From JAMXLO01 sp963749575 (lineage in GTDB: Bacteria > Pseudomonadota > Alphaproteobacteria > Acetobacterales > Acetobacteraceae), in assembly GCA_963749575.1 (NCBI GenBank), contig CAVVNM010000014.1:1178001-1242000 (forward strand): DNA of 64,000 nt, read 5' to 3'. The notes under the pieces are model-generated. The model did no database searches and was not told where the DNA came from. It saw nothing but the letters and a program-made list of their open reading frames with translations. The translations under genes and the position numbers were made by a program. Below, one piece after another: positions 1 to 9,255 of this stretch; positions within the stretch are counted from its first letter, which is position 1, and every line of letters begins with the position of its first letter.

Positions 1-1
1 G

Positions 2-691
2 AGCTGCAGGCTGCGCCGACTGTTGTGGCCGGGCGTAATGGCAGCAGCGATGCTGGCGGTGCTGCTGGGTCTCGGTACCTGGCAGGTCGAGCGGCTGCAC
101 TGGAAGCAGGGCCTGATGGCGCAGATCGCGCGCGCCGAGGCGGCGCCCGCGGTGCAGCTGTCGGCGCAGCCCGAGCCGTACAGCAAGGTGCAGGTGACCG
201 GTCGTCTGCGTGACGACCTGGCGGCCTCGTACGGAGCGGAGGTGCGCGATACGCCGGCGGGTACCGAGCTTGGCACGCAGCTGATCGTGCCACTGGAGCG
301 CGATAACGGCGATGCGCTCCTGGTCGACCGCGGCTGGGTGCCGGACAAGCGATCGCGCCCGATCGCCCGGTCGGAAGGCGATGTGACCCTGCAGGGCTAT
401 GTCCGCCCGAGTGACGTGCCCGGCTTGTTCAGCGCCGCCGATAATCCTGCGGCCCGGCAGTTCTATACCCTGGATGCGGCCGCGATCGGCGCAGCGCTTC
501 AGCTCCGCCAGGTGGCGCCTTTCATCCTGGTGGCGCTGGGACCGGCACCACCGGAACGTTATCCCGATCCGGCGCGCCACCTGCCACGTCCACCGAACAA
601 TCATCTTTCCTATGCGATCACCTGGTATGGCCTCGCCATCGCTCTCGTGGTGATCTTCGTGCTCTGGGCAAGGGAGGTGCTGCGCGCATGA
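2..691 (+). CDS. SURF1 family cytochrome oxidase assembly protein, 5' partial
   Basis: SURF1-family inner-membrane protein that helps assemble haem-copper cytochrome c oxidase. The frame is open to the left edge, so the start lies before the window or at the TTG at 23; I treat it as 5' partial. Visible features are an N-terminal membrane segment (LLWPGVMAAAMLAVLLGLG) followed by the family hallmark GTWQVERLHWK, a central DRGWVP motif, and a C-terminal segment with NNHLSYAITWYGLA leading into the second membrane helix. About 230 residues is close to the usual length. Its stop overlaps the next gene's ATG (ATGA). In related bacteria SURF1 follows coxBAC/cox11 genes, which would be expected just left of this window (inference). 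Confidence 0.92.
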   Translation, partial: SCRLRRLLWPGVMAAAMLAVLLGLGTWQVERLHWKQGLMAQIARAEAAPAVQLSAQPEPYSKVQVTGRLRDDLAASYGAEVRDTPAGTELGTQLIVPLERDNGDALLVDRGWVPDKRSRPIARSEGDVTLQGYVRPSDVPGLFSAADNPAARQFYTLDAAAIGAALQLRQVAPFILVALGPAPPERYPDPARHLPRPPNNHLSYAITWYGLAIALVVIFVLWAREVLRA

Positions 692-2176
692 CCGCCTACG
701 ACCGACTCGCCGCGCGTTTCGACCGCATTGCGACGCTGGGTGAGGCGTCCTCGATGCTGAACTGGGATGCGGCGACGATGATGCCGCCAGGTGGCGGTGC
801 CGCGCGGGGCGACCAGCTTGCCGTGCTGGCCGGCCTGTCGCATTCGCTGCTGGTCGAGCCTGTCGTTGCCGACGATCTCGCCGCCGCGGAAGCGGCCGGC
901 GAGGCAGCTTCATGGCGCGCCGCCAATCTCCGCCTGATGCGTCACGCCCACACCCGCGCCACAGCGATGCCGCCTGATCTGGTCGAGGCGCGGGCCCGCG
1001 CCAACTCCGCCTGCGAAAAGGTGTGGCGCGAGGCGCGGCGCCAGTCGGACTTCGCCATGGTGCGGCCGCACCTCGAGGCGGTCGTGCGTCTGATGCGCGA
1101 GGCCGCGACGGCACTTGCGCCGGCACTCGGTCTCGATCCGTACGACGCGCTGATGGATGGCCACCAGCGCGGCATGCGCACCGCCGATGTCGCCAAGGTG
1201 TTCGCCGAGTACCGAGACCTTCCTGCGCCGTGCGCTGCCGCAGGCCGAGGAACGCCAGGCCCGCAATCCGTCACCGCAACGCCCGCAGGCGCCATTTCCG
1301 ATCGCGGTCCAAGAGGCGCTGTGCCGCCGCCTCGCCCAGCATCTCGGCCTCGACTTCAGCCACGCACGGCTGGACCGTTCGGCCCATCCATTCTCTGGCG
1401 GCATTCCCAGCGACGTTCGCATCACCTCACGCTACGACGAGGGCGACTTCACCCAGGCGGTGCTCGCCCTGGTACACGAGACTGGACACGCGCTGTACGA
1501 GCGGGGCCTGCCCGAGCTGTGGGCGCGCCAGCCGGTGGGCGAGGCAGCCGGCATGGCGGCGCACGAAAGCCAGTCGCTGATCGTTGAGATGCAGGCGTGC
1601 CGCTCGGATCCGTTTCTGGGGTGGCTGGGGCCGCAGCTGCACGCTGCATTCGGCGGCGATCCGGCACCGTATCGACCCGGCAACCTGGCGCGGCTGTGGC
1701 GGCGAGTGGAGCGCGGCTTCATCCGCGTCGATGCTGACGAGATGACCTATCCGGCGCACGTCATCCTGCGCTTCCGACTGGAGCAGGCACTGGTCGCGGG
1801 AGCGCTCGCGGTGGCGGATCTGCCAGGGGCGTGGGACGACGGGTTCGCGTCGCTGCTCGGCTTGGCGCCGCCGGACGATGCGCGCGGCTGCCTGCAGGAC
1901 ATTCACTGGTACGATGGCGCATTCGGGTATTTCCCCAGCTACACACTCGGTGCGATGGCGGCGGCGCAACTGATGGCGGCGGCCAGGCGCGAGGTCGCCG
2001 GACTGGACACGGCACTGGCAGCCGGCGACCTGTCGCCGCTGCTGATCTGGCTACGGGCCAAGATACATGGCCAGGGCAGCCGGCTCGAGTTCAATGCGCT
2101 GCTGTCGGAGGCAACCGGCAAACCGCTGGACCCCGCCGACTTCCAGGCGCACCTGACGGCGCGCTATCTCAACTGA
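688..2176 (+). CDS. M32 family metallocarboxypeptidase, one frameshift
   Basis: Carboxypeptidase Taq (M32) family zinc enzyme that removes C-terminal residues from peptides in the cytoplasm. It starts MTAYDRLAARFDRI at the ATG overlapping the SURF1 stop. The zinc motif HETGH (in LVHETGHALYERG) is encoded near 1477-1492 with the downstream E of GMAAHESQS as third ligand. The frame breaks at about 1212: one extra C in 'taccgag' moves the reading frame, and removing it joins ...VFAEY to ETFLRRALPQAEERQ. The repaired product of ~496 residues matches the family length of about 500. Both halves are well conserved, so I read this as a single-base sequence error or a very recent mutation. It meets the GNAT gene tail to tail with an 8-bp overlap. 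Confidence 0.88.
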
Positions 2177-2705
2177 GGTCGGGCGGTCGCCACTCCAGTT
2201 GCAGGAACGGCGGAACCGCGCCGGTCTGCACGAAGCCGACACGGCGGCACATACCGAGCGAGGCGACGTTGCCGGCAAGTACCTTGCACGCCACCGGCCG
2301 CCGCAGTTCGGCGAACTGCTCGAGCACAGCCCGCAGAACAGCGCTGCCCAGGCCGCGGCCCTGGCACTCCGGCAGCAGGGCGAAATCGACAATGCAGCCA
2401 ACCTGCCCGCCAGGATCGACGACCAGCCGGCCGATCGGTTCGGCGTTCCGCTCGACGATGTCGAAGCGCGCCTGCGGAAACCGGCCGCGATAGGTTGCCG
2501 TCTGCGAAACGAACTGCATCCGCACCAGTGCCTCCTTGACCGCGTCGTCGACCGGCAGCAACGCCAGCTCAGCGAGCGCGGAACTGCGGAACAAGTTGGC
2601 CAGGAAGCCGACGTCATCGGCGCGTTCCGGACGCAGGATCAGATCGCCGTCGGCAACCCGAAGGTGCACCGAAGCAGTCGTGAACAGGCAGCCTTCCCTG
2701 GCCAT
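2169..2705 (-). CDS. GNAT family N-acetyltransferase
   Basis: 178-residue acetyltransferase-fold protein. The sequence DLILRPERADDVGFL is a typical GNAT first strand and helix, and CQGRGLGSAVLRA is the acetyl-CoA-binding Q/RxxGxG/A loop; a C-terminal CRRVGF completes the fold. The substrate is unknown. I chose the ATG at 2705 (MAREGCLF...); a GTG slightly further in, or an upstream ATG that would overlap the divergent neighbour, are alternatives. It is divergent from the DUF6916-like gene with about 51 bp between starts and sits beside three tail-collar genes, so it may modify a product of that cassette (inference). Confidence 0.8.
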   Translation of the reverse strand: MAREGCLFTTASVHLRVADGDLILRPERADDVGFLANLFRSSALAELALLPVDDAVKEALVRMQFVSQTATYRGRFPQARFDIVERNAEPIGRLVVDPGGQVGCIVDFALLPECQGRGLGSAVLRAVLEQFAELRRPVACKVLAGNVASLGMCRRVGFVQTGAVPPFLQLEWRPPDLS

Positions 2706-2756
2706 GGTGTCGCCGCTAAGACTGGCCGCATCGGGCGCGGCAGCAGGCAGGTCGGC

Positions 2757-3029
2757 ATGGTCGAGTTCTTGGTTCATGAAGACTTCGTTCCGCATGTGAA
2801 CAAGCAGTTCCGTTTCGCCGGCTGGCACGGAGCCCTGCGTCTCGACCGCATCGAACGCGGCGCTTCCCCCCGGCCGTTCACGCTGCTGTTTCAAGGTCCG
2901 GCCCGCGATATCCTGCCCGAAGGTCTCCACACCGCGACGGCAGGCGAGGCGCAGCGGTTCGAATTCTACCTCATGCCGATCCGTACTGCGGCGACCGATC
3001 GGCAGGACTACCAGGCCGTGTTCAACTGA
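2757..3029 (+). CDS. DUF6916-like small protein
   Basis: 90-residue protein starting MVEFLVHEDFVPHVNKQFRF. It has the pattern I associate with DUF6916: an N-terminal 'L.HEDF.PH....F' segment, a middle LRLDRIERG, then FTLLFQGPARDILPEG, and the ending FYLMPIRTAATDRQDYQAVFN. The frame stays open to 2199 upstream, but that part is antisense to the GNAT gene and is rejected. There is no signal peptide or membrane segment. It lies between the divergent GNAT gene and the convergent collar genes (13 bp from the first collar stop). Members of this family are often found next to MdpB-type collar genes (from memory); the function is unknown. Confidence 0.72.
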   Translation: MVEFLVHEDFVPHVNKQFRFAGWHGALRLDRIERGASPRPFTLLFQGPARDILPEGLHTATAGEAQRFEFYLMPIRTAATDRQDYQAVFN

Positions 3030-3042
3030 GGCTCCGGTCCGG

Positions 3043-3600
3043 TCAACTGCGCGACGGGAATATGCCGACCAGCGCAATGCAGGCGTTGACCGCAAGATAC
3101 GGCATCGTATTGGCATGCGGGTTGCCGCCGACGCTGCCGATCGACGCCGGCGCCAGCGGCTGGTTCGGTGCGCTGTCCTGCGCGTAGATGCTGACGGCGA
3201 TGCTGTTGCCGCCTTTGTCCCTGCCGATGGTCTGCGCCAACACGGCAGTGGGTCCCGGCGTGTCCGTGTTGTTCGCGAGATTGGGGTTCGATATCGCCTG
3301 AACGGCGTGCGAGTGCGGCGGTGTCTCGCCGATCGTCAGCGTGTGCGACGGTTCGCCGATGGCCTCGCCGAGGACACGCGACGTCAGGCCCTGCCCGGCT
3401 CCCTGACCCATAGGCACGCGTCCGCGCAGGTCCGGCAGCGCGAATGTCGTGGTGCCATTGCCGCCGTAGGTGGTGCCCAGCAGGGCGAACAACGCCTGGT
3501 TCTGCTGGATCGGCATGATCTGCCCGGCGCACAGCGCCCAGCCCCGCGGGGCGAACGGGAAGGCGAATAGCTCGATCTGGCCGAGGAATGGTTCCGCCAT
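3043..3600 (-). CDS. Phage tail collar domain (MdpB-type) protein 1
   Basis: 185-residue protein of the 'microcystin-dependent protein' type with an N-terminal phage tail collar domain. It starts MAEPFLGQIELFAFPFAPRG, followed by the hallmark GWALCAGQIMPI, ALFALLGTTYGGNG, FALPDLRGRVPMGQG and an HSHAV metal-like motif. It is the downstream member of a three-gene tandem on the minus strand. The three paralogues share the first ~75 residues and the C-terminal pattern N.MPYLA.N.CIAL.GIFP, while the middle differs. There is no signal peptide. Collar proteins are tail-fibre components in phages; no capsid, portal, sheath or baseplate genes occur here, so a stand-alone cellular role is more likely (inference). 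Confidence 0.9.
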   Translation of the reverse strand: MAEPFLGQIELFAFPFAPRGWALCAGQIMPIQQNQALFALLGTTYGGNGTTTFALPDLRGRVPMGQGAGQGLTSRVLGEAIGEPSHTLTIGETPPHSHAVQAISNPNLANNTDTPGPTAVLAQTIGRDKGGNSIAVSIYAQDSAPNQPLAPASIGSVGGNPHANTMPYLAVNACIALVGIFPSRS

Positions 3601-3613
3601 GACGTGTCTCCTG

Positions 3614-4156
3614 CTACGGCCGCGACGGGAAGACGCCGTTGAGCGCGATGCAGTAGCGGAGCACCAGCGACGGCTGGATGTTGTTGTGCGGCTGCCCGCT
3701 GCCCGCGGGCGGCACGGATGCCGGCACCAGGGCCGTGTTCGGCGCAGCGGCATCGTAGATATTGCCCACATCCCTGTCCCGCGGGGTTCCGCTGGCCAGT
3801 GTCGCCAGAACGCCGCCGGCCGGTGCGTTGGTCGTGCCCTGGGTGGTCGTTGCGTGGAGGCTGTGGCTGTGTGCCGGCATCGTTGCCGTGGTGAGGGTCA
3901 CGGTCTCGGCGCCGCCCTGCGCACCCATTGTGTAGGTGGCGCCGCCGGCCAGCGTGCCCTGGCCGACGGCACCGCGTCCCCGCAGATCGGGCAATGCGAA
4001 GTTCGCTGTGCCATTGCCGCCAAACTGCGTGCCGAGCAGCGAGAACAGCGCGGTGAACTGCGAGATCGGCAGCAACTGACCCTGACAGTCCGCCCAGTTC
4101 TGCGGCGGAAAGTCATAGGGAAACAGCGTGATCTGTCCGACAAATGGCTCTGACAT
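3614..4156 (-). CDS. Phage tail collar domain (MdpB-type) protein 2
   Basis: 180-residue paralogue of its neighbours, starting MSEPFVGQITLFPYDFPPQN. It has the collar motifs WADCQGQLLPI, ALFSLLGTQFGGNG, NFALPDLRGRGAVGQG and AHSHSLHA, and ends IALNGVFPSRP. Only 13 bp separate its stop from the start of collar protein 1, so the two are cotranscribed. It probably shares fold and role with the other two; the divergent middle (Thr/Ala-rich, about residues 80-140) may be the ligand- or partner-specific part (inference). The biological function of this family in bacteria is not established. Confidence 0.9.
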   Translation of the reverse strand: MSEPFVGQITLFPYDFPPQNWADCQGQLLPISQFTALFSLLGTQFGGNGTANFALPDLRGRGAVGQGTLAGGATYTMGAQGGAETVTLTTATMPAHSHSLHATTTQGTTNAPAGGVLATLASGTPRDRDVGNIYDAAAPNTALVPASVPPAGSGQPHNNIQPSLVLRYCIALNGVFPSRP

Positions 4157-4201
4157 GATGGGCGGCTCCGGGTCGGGTGTTGGGGCGGCGGTGCCGGTGG
4201 A

Positions 4202-4729
4202 TCAGTTGAACGGCGGGAACACGCCTTGATAGGCGATGATGTAGTTGATCGTCAGATAGGGCTGACGGTTCTCGTGCAACTGCCCAGTCCCGGCATTGCC
4301 GATCGAGCTCCCGGCCAATGTCGTGTTCGGCGCGATCGTGCCGTACATCTGCACCAACGATTGGGCATTCTGCGCCAGGGCAACGCTGCCGCCCGGCGTT
4401 GCGCTCGATCCGGTCTGCGGCGACGCCATCAGCGCATGTGAATGCGCGCCGATCTCGTTCGGCGTCAACGACATGCTCTCGTTGCCGGCCAACTCGCCTA
4501 TCGTATAGGGAAACAGGCCCGGTCCCTGGCCCTGATCGATCGCAACGCGGCCGCTCAGATTGGGCAGCATGAACGTGCTCTGGCCGTCGCCGCCGTAGGT
4601 GGTGCCGATCAGACTGAACAGCGCTTCATACTCGGAGATCGGCACGGTCTGGCCGTTGCACAGCAGCCAGCCTACCGGGGCGAAATCGAATCCGACTGCG
4701 ATGATCTGGCCGACATAGGGTTGCGCCAT
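4202..4729 (-). CDS. Phage tail collar domain (MdpB-type) protein 3
   Basis: 175-residue collar protein, first gene of the tandem. I start it at MAQPYVGQIIAVGFDFAPVG (4729), matching the start of its paralogues, rather than four codons upstream. Motifs are GWLLCNGQTVPI, ALFSLIGTTYGGDG, FMLPNLSGRVAIDQG and AHSHALMA, with the ending YIIAYQGVFPPFN. It is followed at 45 bp by collar protein 2. Its start is divergent from the DUF4347/Hint surface-protein gene, with ~207 bp between them that must hold the promoters of both transcription units. Confidence 0.9.
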   Translation of the reverse strand: MAQPYVGQIIAVGFDFAPVGWLLCNGQTVPISEYEALFSLIGTTYGGDGQSTFMLPNLSGRVAIDQGQGPGLFPYTIGELAGNESMSLTPNEIGAHSHALMASPQTGSSATPGGSVALAQNAQSLVQMYGTIAPNTTLAGSSIGNAGTGQLHENRQPYLTINYIIAYQGVFPPFN

Positions 4730-4936
4730 CGTGTTCTCCAACCGGTCCCGCGGCAGAGTGTCATATGGCGGCGGGAATTGTGCTGCGCATGTGACAGGCT
4801 CGAGGAGTGAGCGTTGGGCCCGGATGGATCATAGGCGCTGCCACCGGACCAGATTGCCAATTATTACGCTGATTTTGCGCGACCGCAACCGCCCGCTGGG
4901 TTACGGTGGACCACCCGATGGGTGAGGAAACCGAAG
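4730..4936. promoter_or_regulatory. Divergent intergenic region between collar operon and DUF4347/Hint gene
   Basis: About 207 bp of comparatively AT-rich DNA (for example around 4855-4880) between two divergent starts. It must hold promoters for the collar operon and for the large surface-protein gene. I could not assign convincing -35/-10 boxes. A purine-rich GAGGAAA at about 4924-4930 is a plausible ribosome binding site for the ATG at 4937. Confidence 0.4.
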
Positions 4937-7900
4937 ATGGCTGGTGACAAGGTCCGCCGGTACCAGGAAGGCTTGCGGGTTCAGGCGGCATCGACTGAAC
5001 TGAACAGCCGCGGTCCGACCCGGGCCGGCGCGGGCATATCGCACGCCGCCACCGTCGACAGTCAGATCGTGTTCATCGACGGGTCGGTGCCGGACGCGCA
5101 GGTGCTCGCCGCCGGCGTCGCGCCGGGCGTGGTAGCGGTGTTGCTCGATCCGAACCAGGCTGGCGTGCAGCAGATCGCCGACTATCTGACGAGCCACGAT
5201 GTCCACGACGTAGCGGCGATCGACATCGTGGCGCACGGCGCGGACGGTATGATCCGGCTTGGCAGCACGCTGCTCAGTGCTGCGACGATCGCCGATTACC
5301 AGACGCAACTGGCGCAGATCGGTGATGCGTTGCGGCCGGGCGGTGCCATCCAGCTCTATGGCTGCGACGTGGCGCAGGACGCCGGCGGCGGCGCATTTCT
5401 GCAGCAATTGTCGCGGGCTACCGGCGGGGCGAACATCGCCGCTGCCTCGCACGACGTTGGTGCGGCGGCCGAGGGCGGCGATTGGAACCTCGATGTCGAT
5501 GTCGGCACGGTCGATGGCGCCGGCCCGTTCACCACGACGGCGCTCGCCGCCTATCCGGATCTGCTGAGCGCGCCAGCGAACCAGCTCTTTTTCAACATTG
5601 AAAACGCGGAGACCGGAACAACCTTCGCCGCGGGCAACCGGATCGAGCACATCGGCGTCAGCGGGGCGACGTTCATCGCCGGCAGCGCGGTCGACGTCGC
5701 GGATGAAACCCAGAGCAATGACAGCAATGGCCTGATCGGGGCGACGACCGGTATTGCCGTCGATACGGCACTGAACGAATATTTCGTCGGCAACGACCAG
5801 GAAAGCACGGGATCGTCCAGTCTCACGATTCAAAAGGGCAATATCACCGGCGGCGGCCTGACCACGTTCTTTACGCTGCCGTCGTCGATCAAGAAGTCTT
5901 GCCGACCCCTTTAACCCCACAGACAACGGCATACTCGGCGAACTGGCAGTCAACCCGCAGAGCGGCGAGCTTTATTATGGGCTGACTGTGCAGGACCACA
6001 TCACCGGCAACGTGGTCGCGTCGGAAACCGGCATCTACGAGGTCCCCGTCACCGGGGGCACACCGATCATCGTCAGCTCGACCATCGCGGGTCTGCAAAG
6101 TCCGTTCGGTCTGGCACTCGACCCCTCAGCCAACCTGCTGTTCTTCACCGACGGCGAACCCACGGTCTCGGGTTTTCCGATTGCCAACGACCTCGACGCG
6201 ATGAATCTCAACACCGGCTCGGTCACGGTGCTGCATACGTTCACCACGCAGAGCAACAACGATCCGAACTTTCAGGTCCAGGGGCTCGCCGTCAACCCCG
6301 ACACCGGGATGCTCTACGTCGCGACTGCCAATTTCGCCGACAACACCAGCACCGACAACGCGATCCTCAGCATTCCGTTCACAACTTCTGGATCGGGCAA
6401 CTCGGCGACCGCATCGATCGGGACGATCGGGACGCTCTACAGCGGGTCCGGCGCCTTCAAGCCGTCGGACGTTGTCGTCGATCCCACCAACGGCGTCCTC
6501 TACACGTCGGGGCAGGTGCTGGATGGGGCCGAGGGCACCGGCGTCTGGCACGGTGCGGTCTTCGCGGGCACCATCACCGGCAAAACACCGCTGACCGCGA
6601 TCGAGTCGACGGTGTCCATCGCCGGCGCCGCGGCAGCGAATGATGCCGCGATACCGCAACTGGTCTTGCTGCGGCAGCCGATCGTCACCGCGAGCGGCAC
6701 GGTCATCGCCGATAGCGGCGGCAGCGCGGTCACGGTGGACTCCGGCGCCACTGTTGCGGAGCCGGACAATCAACTCATCGCCAGCGCGATCATCACCGGC
6801 GCCCTGGCCGGCGACACGCTGGACTACAACCGGGGTATTCCCAACGTCTTCGCCGACGGCCACACCATCACCGGCAATTTCAGCGGCGGCACCCTGGCGC
6901 TGAGCGGTGTCGCGTCCGCCGCGGACTACCAGTCGGCGTTCGACGCGGTCAGCTTCGCCACCACCGGCACGATCGCGACGCCGCGCAGTATCGGCTGGAC
7001 CGTCAATGACGGCGTCGTCCTCAGCGCGACCCCGGTCAGCACGGTCGATGTGCATGTCCCGCCGGCGATCATCGCCGGTGCGACGGCGACGTTCACCGGC
7101 GGTGGCACCGCGGTGGCGCTCAATTCCGGACTGACGATTACCGACGCGTCCAGCGCCACGCTGGCCGGCGCGACCATCGAGGTCGCGGGCTTCATCAGCG
7201 GCGATAGCCTGCATGTCGGCACGGCTGGCGGCCTGGCGTCCAGCTTCAGCAACGGCACGCTGACGCTGTCGGGCACCGCGAACGTCGCAACCTATCAAAC
7301 GGCGCTGGATTCCATCAGCTATGATTTCACCCCGGGTGGCGATCCGACCGACGGCGGGAGCCATACCAGCAGAACGATCGACTGGACAGTGAACGACGGC
7401 ACGCTCGCCTCGACCCCGGCCACCAGTGCGCTGAACGTCGTGCACGCGGCGCCGACCATCGTGGCCTCCGGCACCGTCACGTTCAACGAGGGCGGGTCAC
7501 CCGTGGTGCTGGACAGCACGGCGACAGCCGCCGATCCGGACAGCGGTGGCAATCTGACCAGTGCCACGGTCACGGTCGGCAGCTTCATCAGCGGCGACAC
7601 GCTCACGGTGGGCGCCGCGGACGGACTGAGCACCAGCTTCAGCGGTGGCACGTTGACGCTGACCGGCACCGCAAGTCTCGCCACCTACAACGCGGCTCTC
7701 AACTCGGTCGATTATGGCTTCACCGCCGGTGGCGACCCGACCGCCGGCGGTACCGACACCAGCCGGACCATTTCGTGGGTGGTGAACGATGGCGTGGCGG
7801 ATAGTGGCATTGCGACCAGTTCCGTGGCGACGCTGTGCTTCTGTGCCGGCACGCGCATCGCCACGCCCGATGGCGAGGTTCCGGTGGAGCAGCTTGCGGT

Positions 7901-8819
7901 CGGCGACCGGGTGCTGACGCTGGATGGGCGGGCGGAGCCGATCCGCTGGATCGGGGCCGGTCAAAGCCTGCTGGCCCCAGGGCGGCGCTCGGAGTCGACC
8001 CCGGTGATCGTGCGCGCCCATGCGCTGGACTACGGCGTGCCGGCGCGTGACCTGCGGATCACCAAGGGTCATTCGCTGTATCTCGAGGGCGTGCTGATCC
8101 CGGTGGAGAACCTGATCAATTATCGCACCATCGTGTGGGACGACGAGGCGCGCAGTGTCGTCGTGTATCACCTGGAGCTCGACACGCATGAGGTGTTGCT
8201 GGCCGATGGTGCGGCGGCGGAAAGCTATCGTGACGATGGCAACCGCAGGCAGTTCCAGAACATCAATCCTGGCTGGAACACGGGAGAGGTGCCGGAACCG
8301 TTTGCGCCGGTGGTGACCAACGGTCCGCTGGTCGCCGCGGTCTGGCGGCGACTGCTGCTGCGAGCCGAACCGTGCGCGCCGATCCCACTGACCGGGGATC
8401 CCGATATCCACCTGCTGGTCGATGGCACGCGCGTGGCGCCGTGTGACGTGGTCGATGGCTGCCATGTGTTCGAGGCCGTCGCCGGCAGCGACGTGCGGAT
8501 CGCGTCGCGTTGCGCGGTACCGGCGGAACTCGGCGAGAACCACGACCAGCGCCGGCTTGGTGTCGCGGTGCGCCGGATCGTTCTGTATCGGTGTGGACAG
8601 CGCCTGGAGGTCGACGCCGGTTCGCCGATGCTGGCCGAGGGGTTCCACGGTTACGAGGCGGCGGACCGCTTCCGCTGGACCGACGGCGCCGGCCTGCTGC
8701 CCGCGTCGCTGCTCGGCGAGTTCGTCGCCGGGGAGCCGATCGGCATCGAGGTGCAGGTCGGCTGCATGACGCGATACCGCGCGCCGGACGCAGCCGCGGA
8801 TCGGGCGTGCGCTGCCTGA
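4937..8819 (+). CDS. Giant DUF4347 / repeat / Hint-domain surface protein, one frameshift
   Basis: Repaired product of about 1,290 residues. In order: short N-terminus (MAGDKVRRYQEGL); DUF4347 domain at about residues 40-210 (QIVFIDGSVPDAQVLAAG, IDIVAHGADGMIRLG, IQLYGCDVAQD); a beta-propeller-like region at about 215-575 (LAVNPQSGELYYGL, FGLALDPSANLLFF, LAVNPDTGMLYVAT); three ~125-residue cadherin-like repeats at about 585-965; a Hint (hedgehog/intein-type) domain starting at Cys ~970 (CFCAGTRIATPDGEVPVEQL) with ITKGHSLYLEG; then a ~210-residue tail ending in FRWTDGAGLLP. A shift near 5889-5897 ends the first frame at 5914; the next frame reads ADPFNPTDNGILGELAVNP without loss. A surface or secreted location and autoprocessing at the Hint Cys are inferred from the families. 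There is no classical signal peptide. Confidence 0.82.
6690..7830 (+). repeat. Three tandem ~375-bp coding repeats in the surface protein gene
   Basis: Three successive units at about 6690-7055, 7056-7445 and 7446-7830 encode homologous ~125-residue modules. Shared landmarks are the 'FSGGTL.L.G.AS.A.Y..A..S' core and the closing 'R.I.W.VNDG'. Units 2 and 3 are most alike (SFISGDTLTVGAADGL versus GFISGDSLHVGTAGGL; SISYDFTPGGDPTDGG versus SVDYGFTAGGDPTAGG). The pattern resembles the cadherin-like/VCBS modules of large adhesins. Unit 1 is the most diverged and lacks the GGDPT loop. Confidence 0.8.
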
Positions 8820-8859
8820 GGCGCTTGCCAAATCGTCTCGCCCGCCGCATGACGGCCGC

Positions 8860-9243
8860 ATGCTGACCAGCCGTGCCGCCGCGATCGCGGCCATCTGTGC
8901 CATGATCGCGAGCTGTGCGCCGAAGCCGCCAGCGCCCGCGCCAGAGCCACCCAAGCCGCAGGAGACGGTTGATGGCCGGTATCGCGGCACCAGCACACGG
9001 TTCCAGGCGGACAGCCGCGCCTGTCCGCATCCCGGGCTGGTCCGGCTGGAGGTGAGCGGCAACGCGTTCCAGTACCGCTGGGACGCGAACACGTCGGTCG
9101 ATGCGACGATTGCACCCGACGGGGCGATCACGGGTGGCGCGGAGCGCATCACACTGGTGGGCAGACAAACCGGCCCGAAGATCGAGGGCGACGTCACCAA
9201 CGGCAACTGCGGACTGCATTTCACGGTGGCCAAGGTGCCGTAG
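8860..9243 (+). CDS. Small putative lipoprotein, conserved hypothetical
   Basis: 127-residue protein with a short hydrophobic N-terminus ending in a lipobox-like IASC (LTSRAAAIAAICAMIASCAP), then a Pro-rich linker PKPPAPAPEPPKPQE, then a small soluble domain (DGRYRGTSTRF, SRACPHPGLVRLEVSG, ITLVGRQTGPKIEGDV, CGLHFTVAKVP). Two Cys in the mature domain could pair. It was probably lipidated at Cys 20 and anchored in a membrane. An in-frame ATG does not exist closer to the lipobox. It lies between the surface protein and thrC, separated by short gaps; I do not recognise the domain by name. Confidence 0.7.
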   Translation: MLTSRAAAIAAICAMIASCAPKPPAPAPEPPKPQETVDGRYRGTSTRFQADSRACPHPGLVRLEVSGNAFQYRWDANTSVDATIAPDGAITGGAERITLVGRQTGPKIEGDVTNGNCGLHFTVAKVP

Positions 9244-9255
9244 TAGCCTTCCCGC

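Noticed and set aside
2199..2756. N-terminal extension of the DUF6916-like frame
   Set aside because: It is antisense to the GNAT gene, whose motifs are clear; similarity to DUF6916 begins only after the ATG at 2757.
2169..4729. Prophage or tailocin interpretation of the collar genes
   Set aside because: No capsid, portal, terminase, sheath, tube, baseplate, lysis or integrase gene is near; the collar proteins are of the short MdpB type common in bacterial chromosomes.
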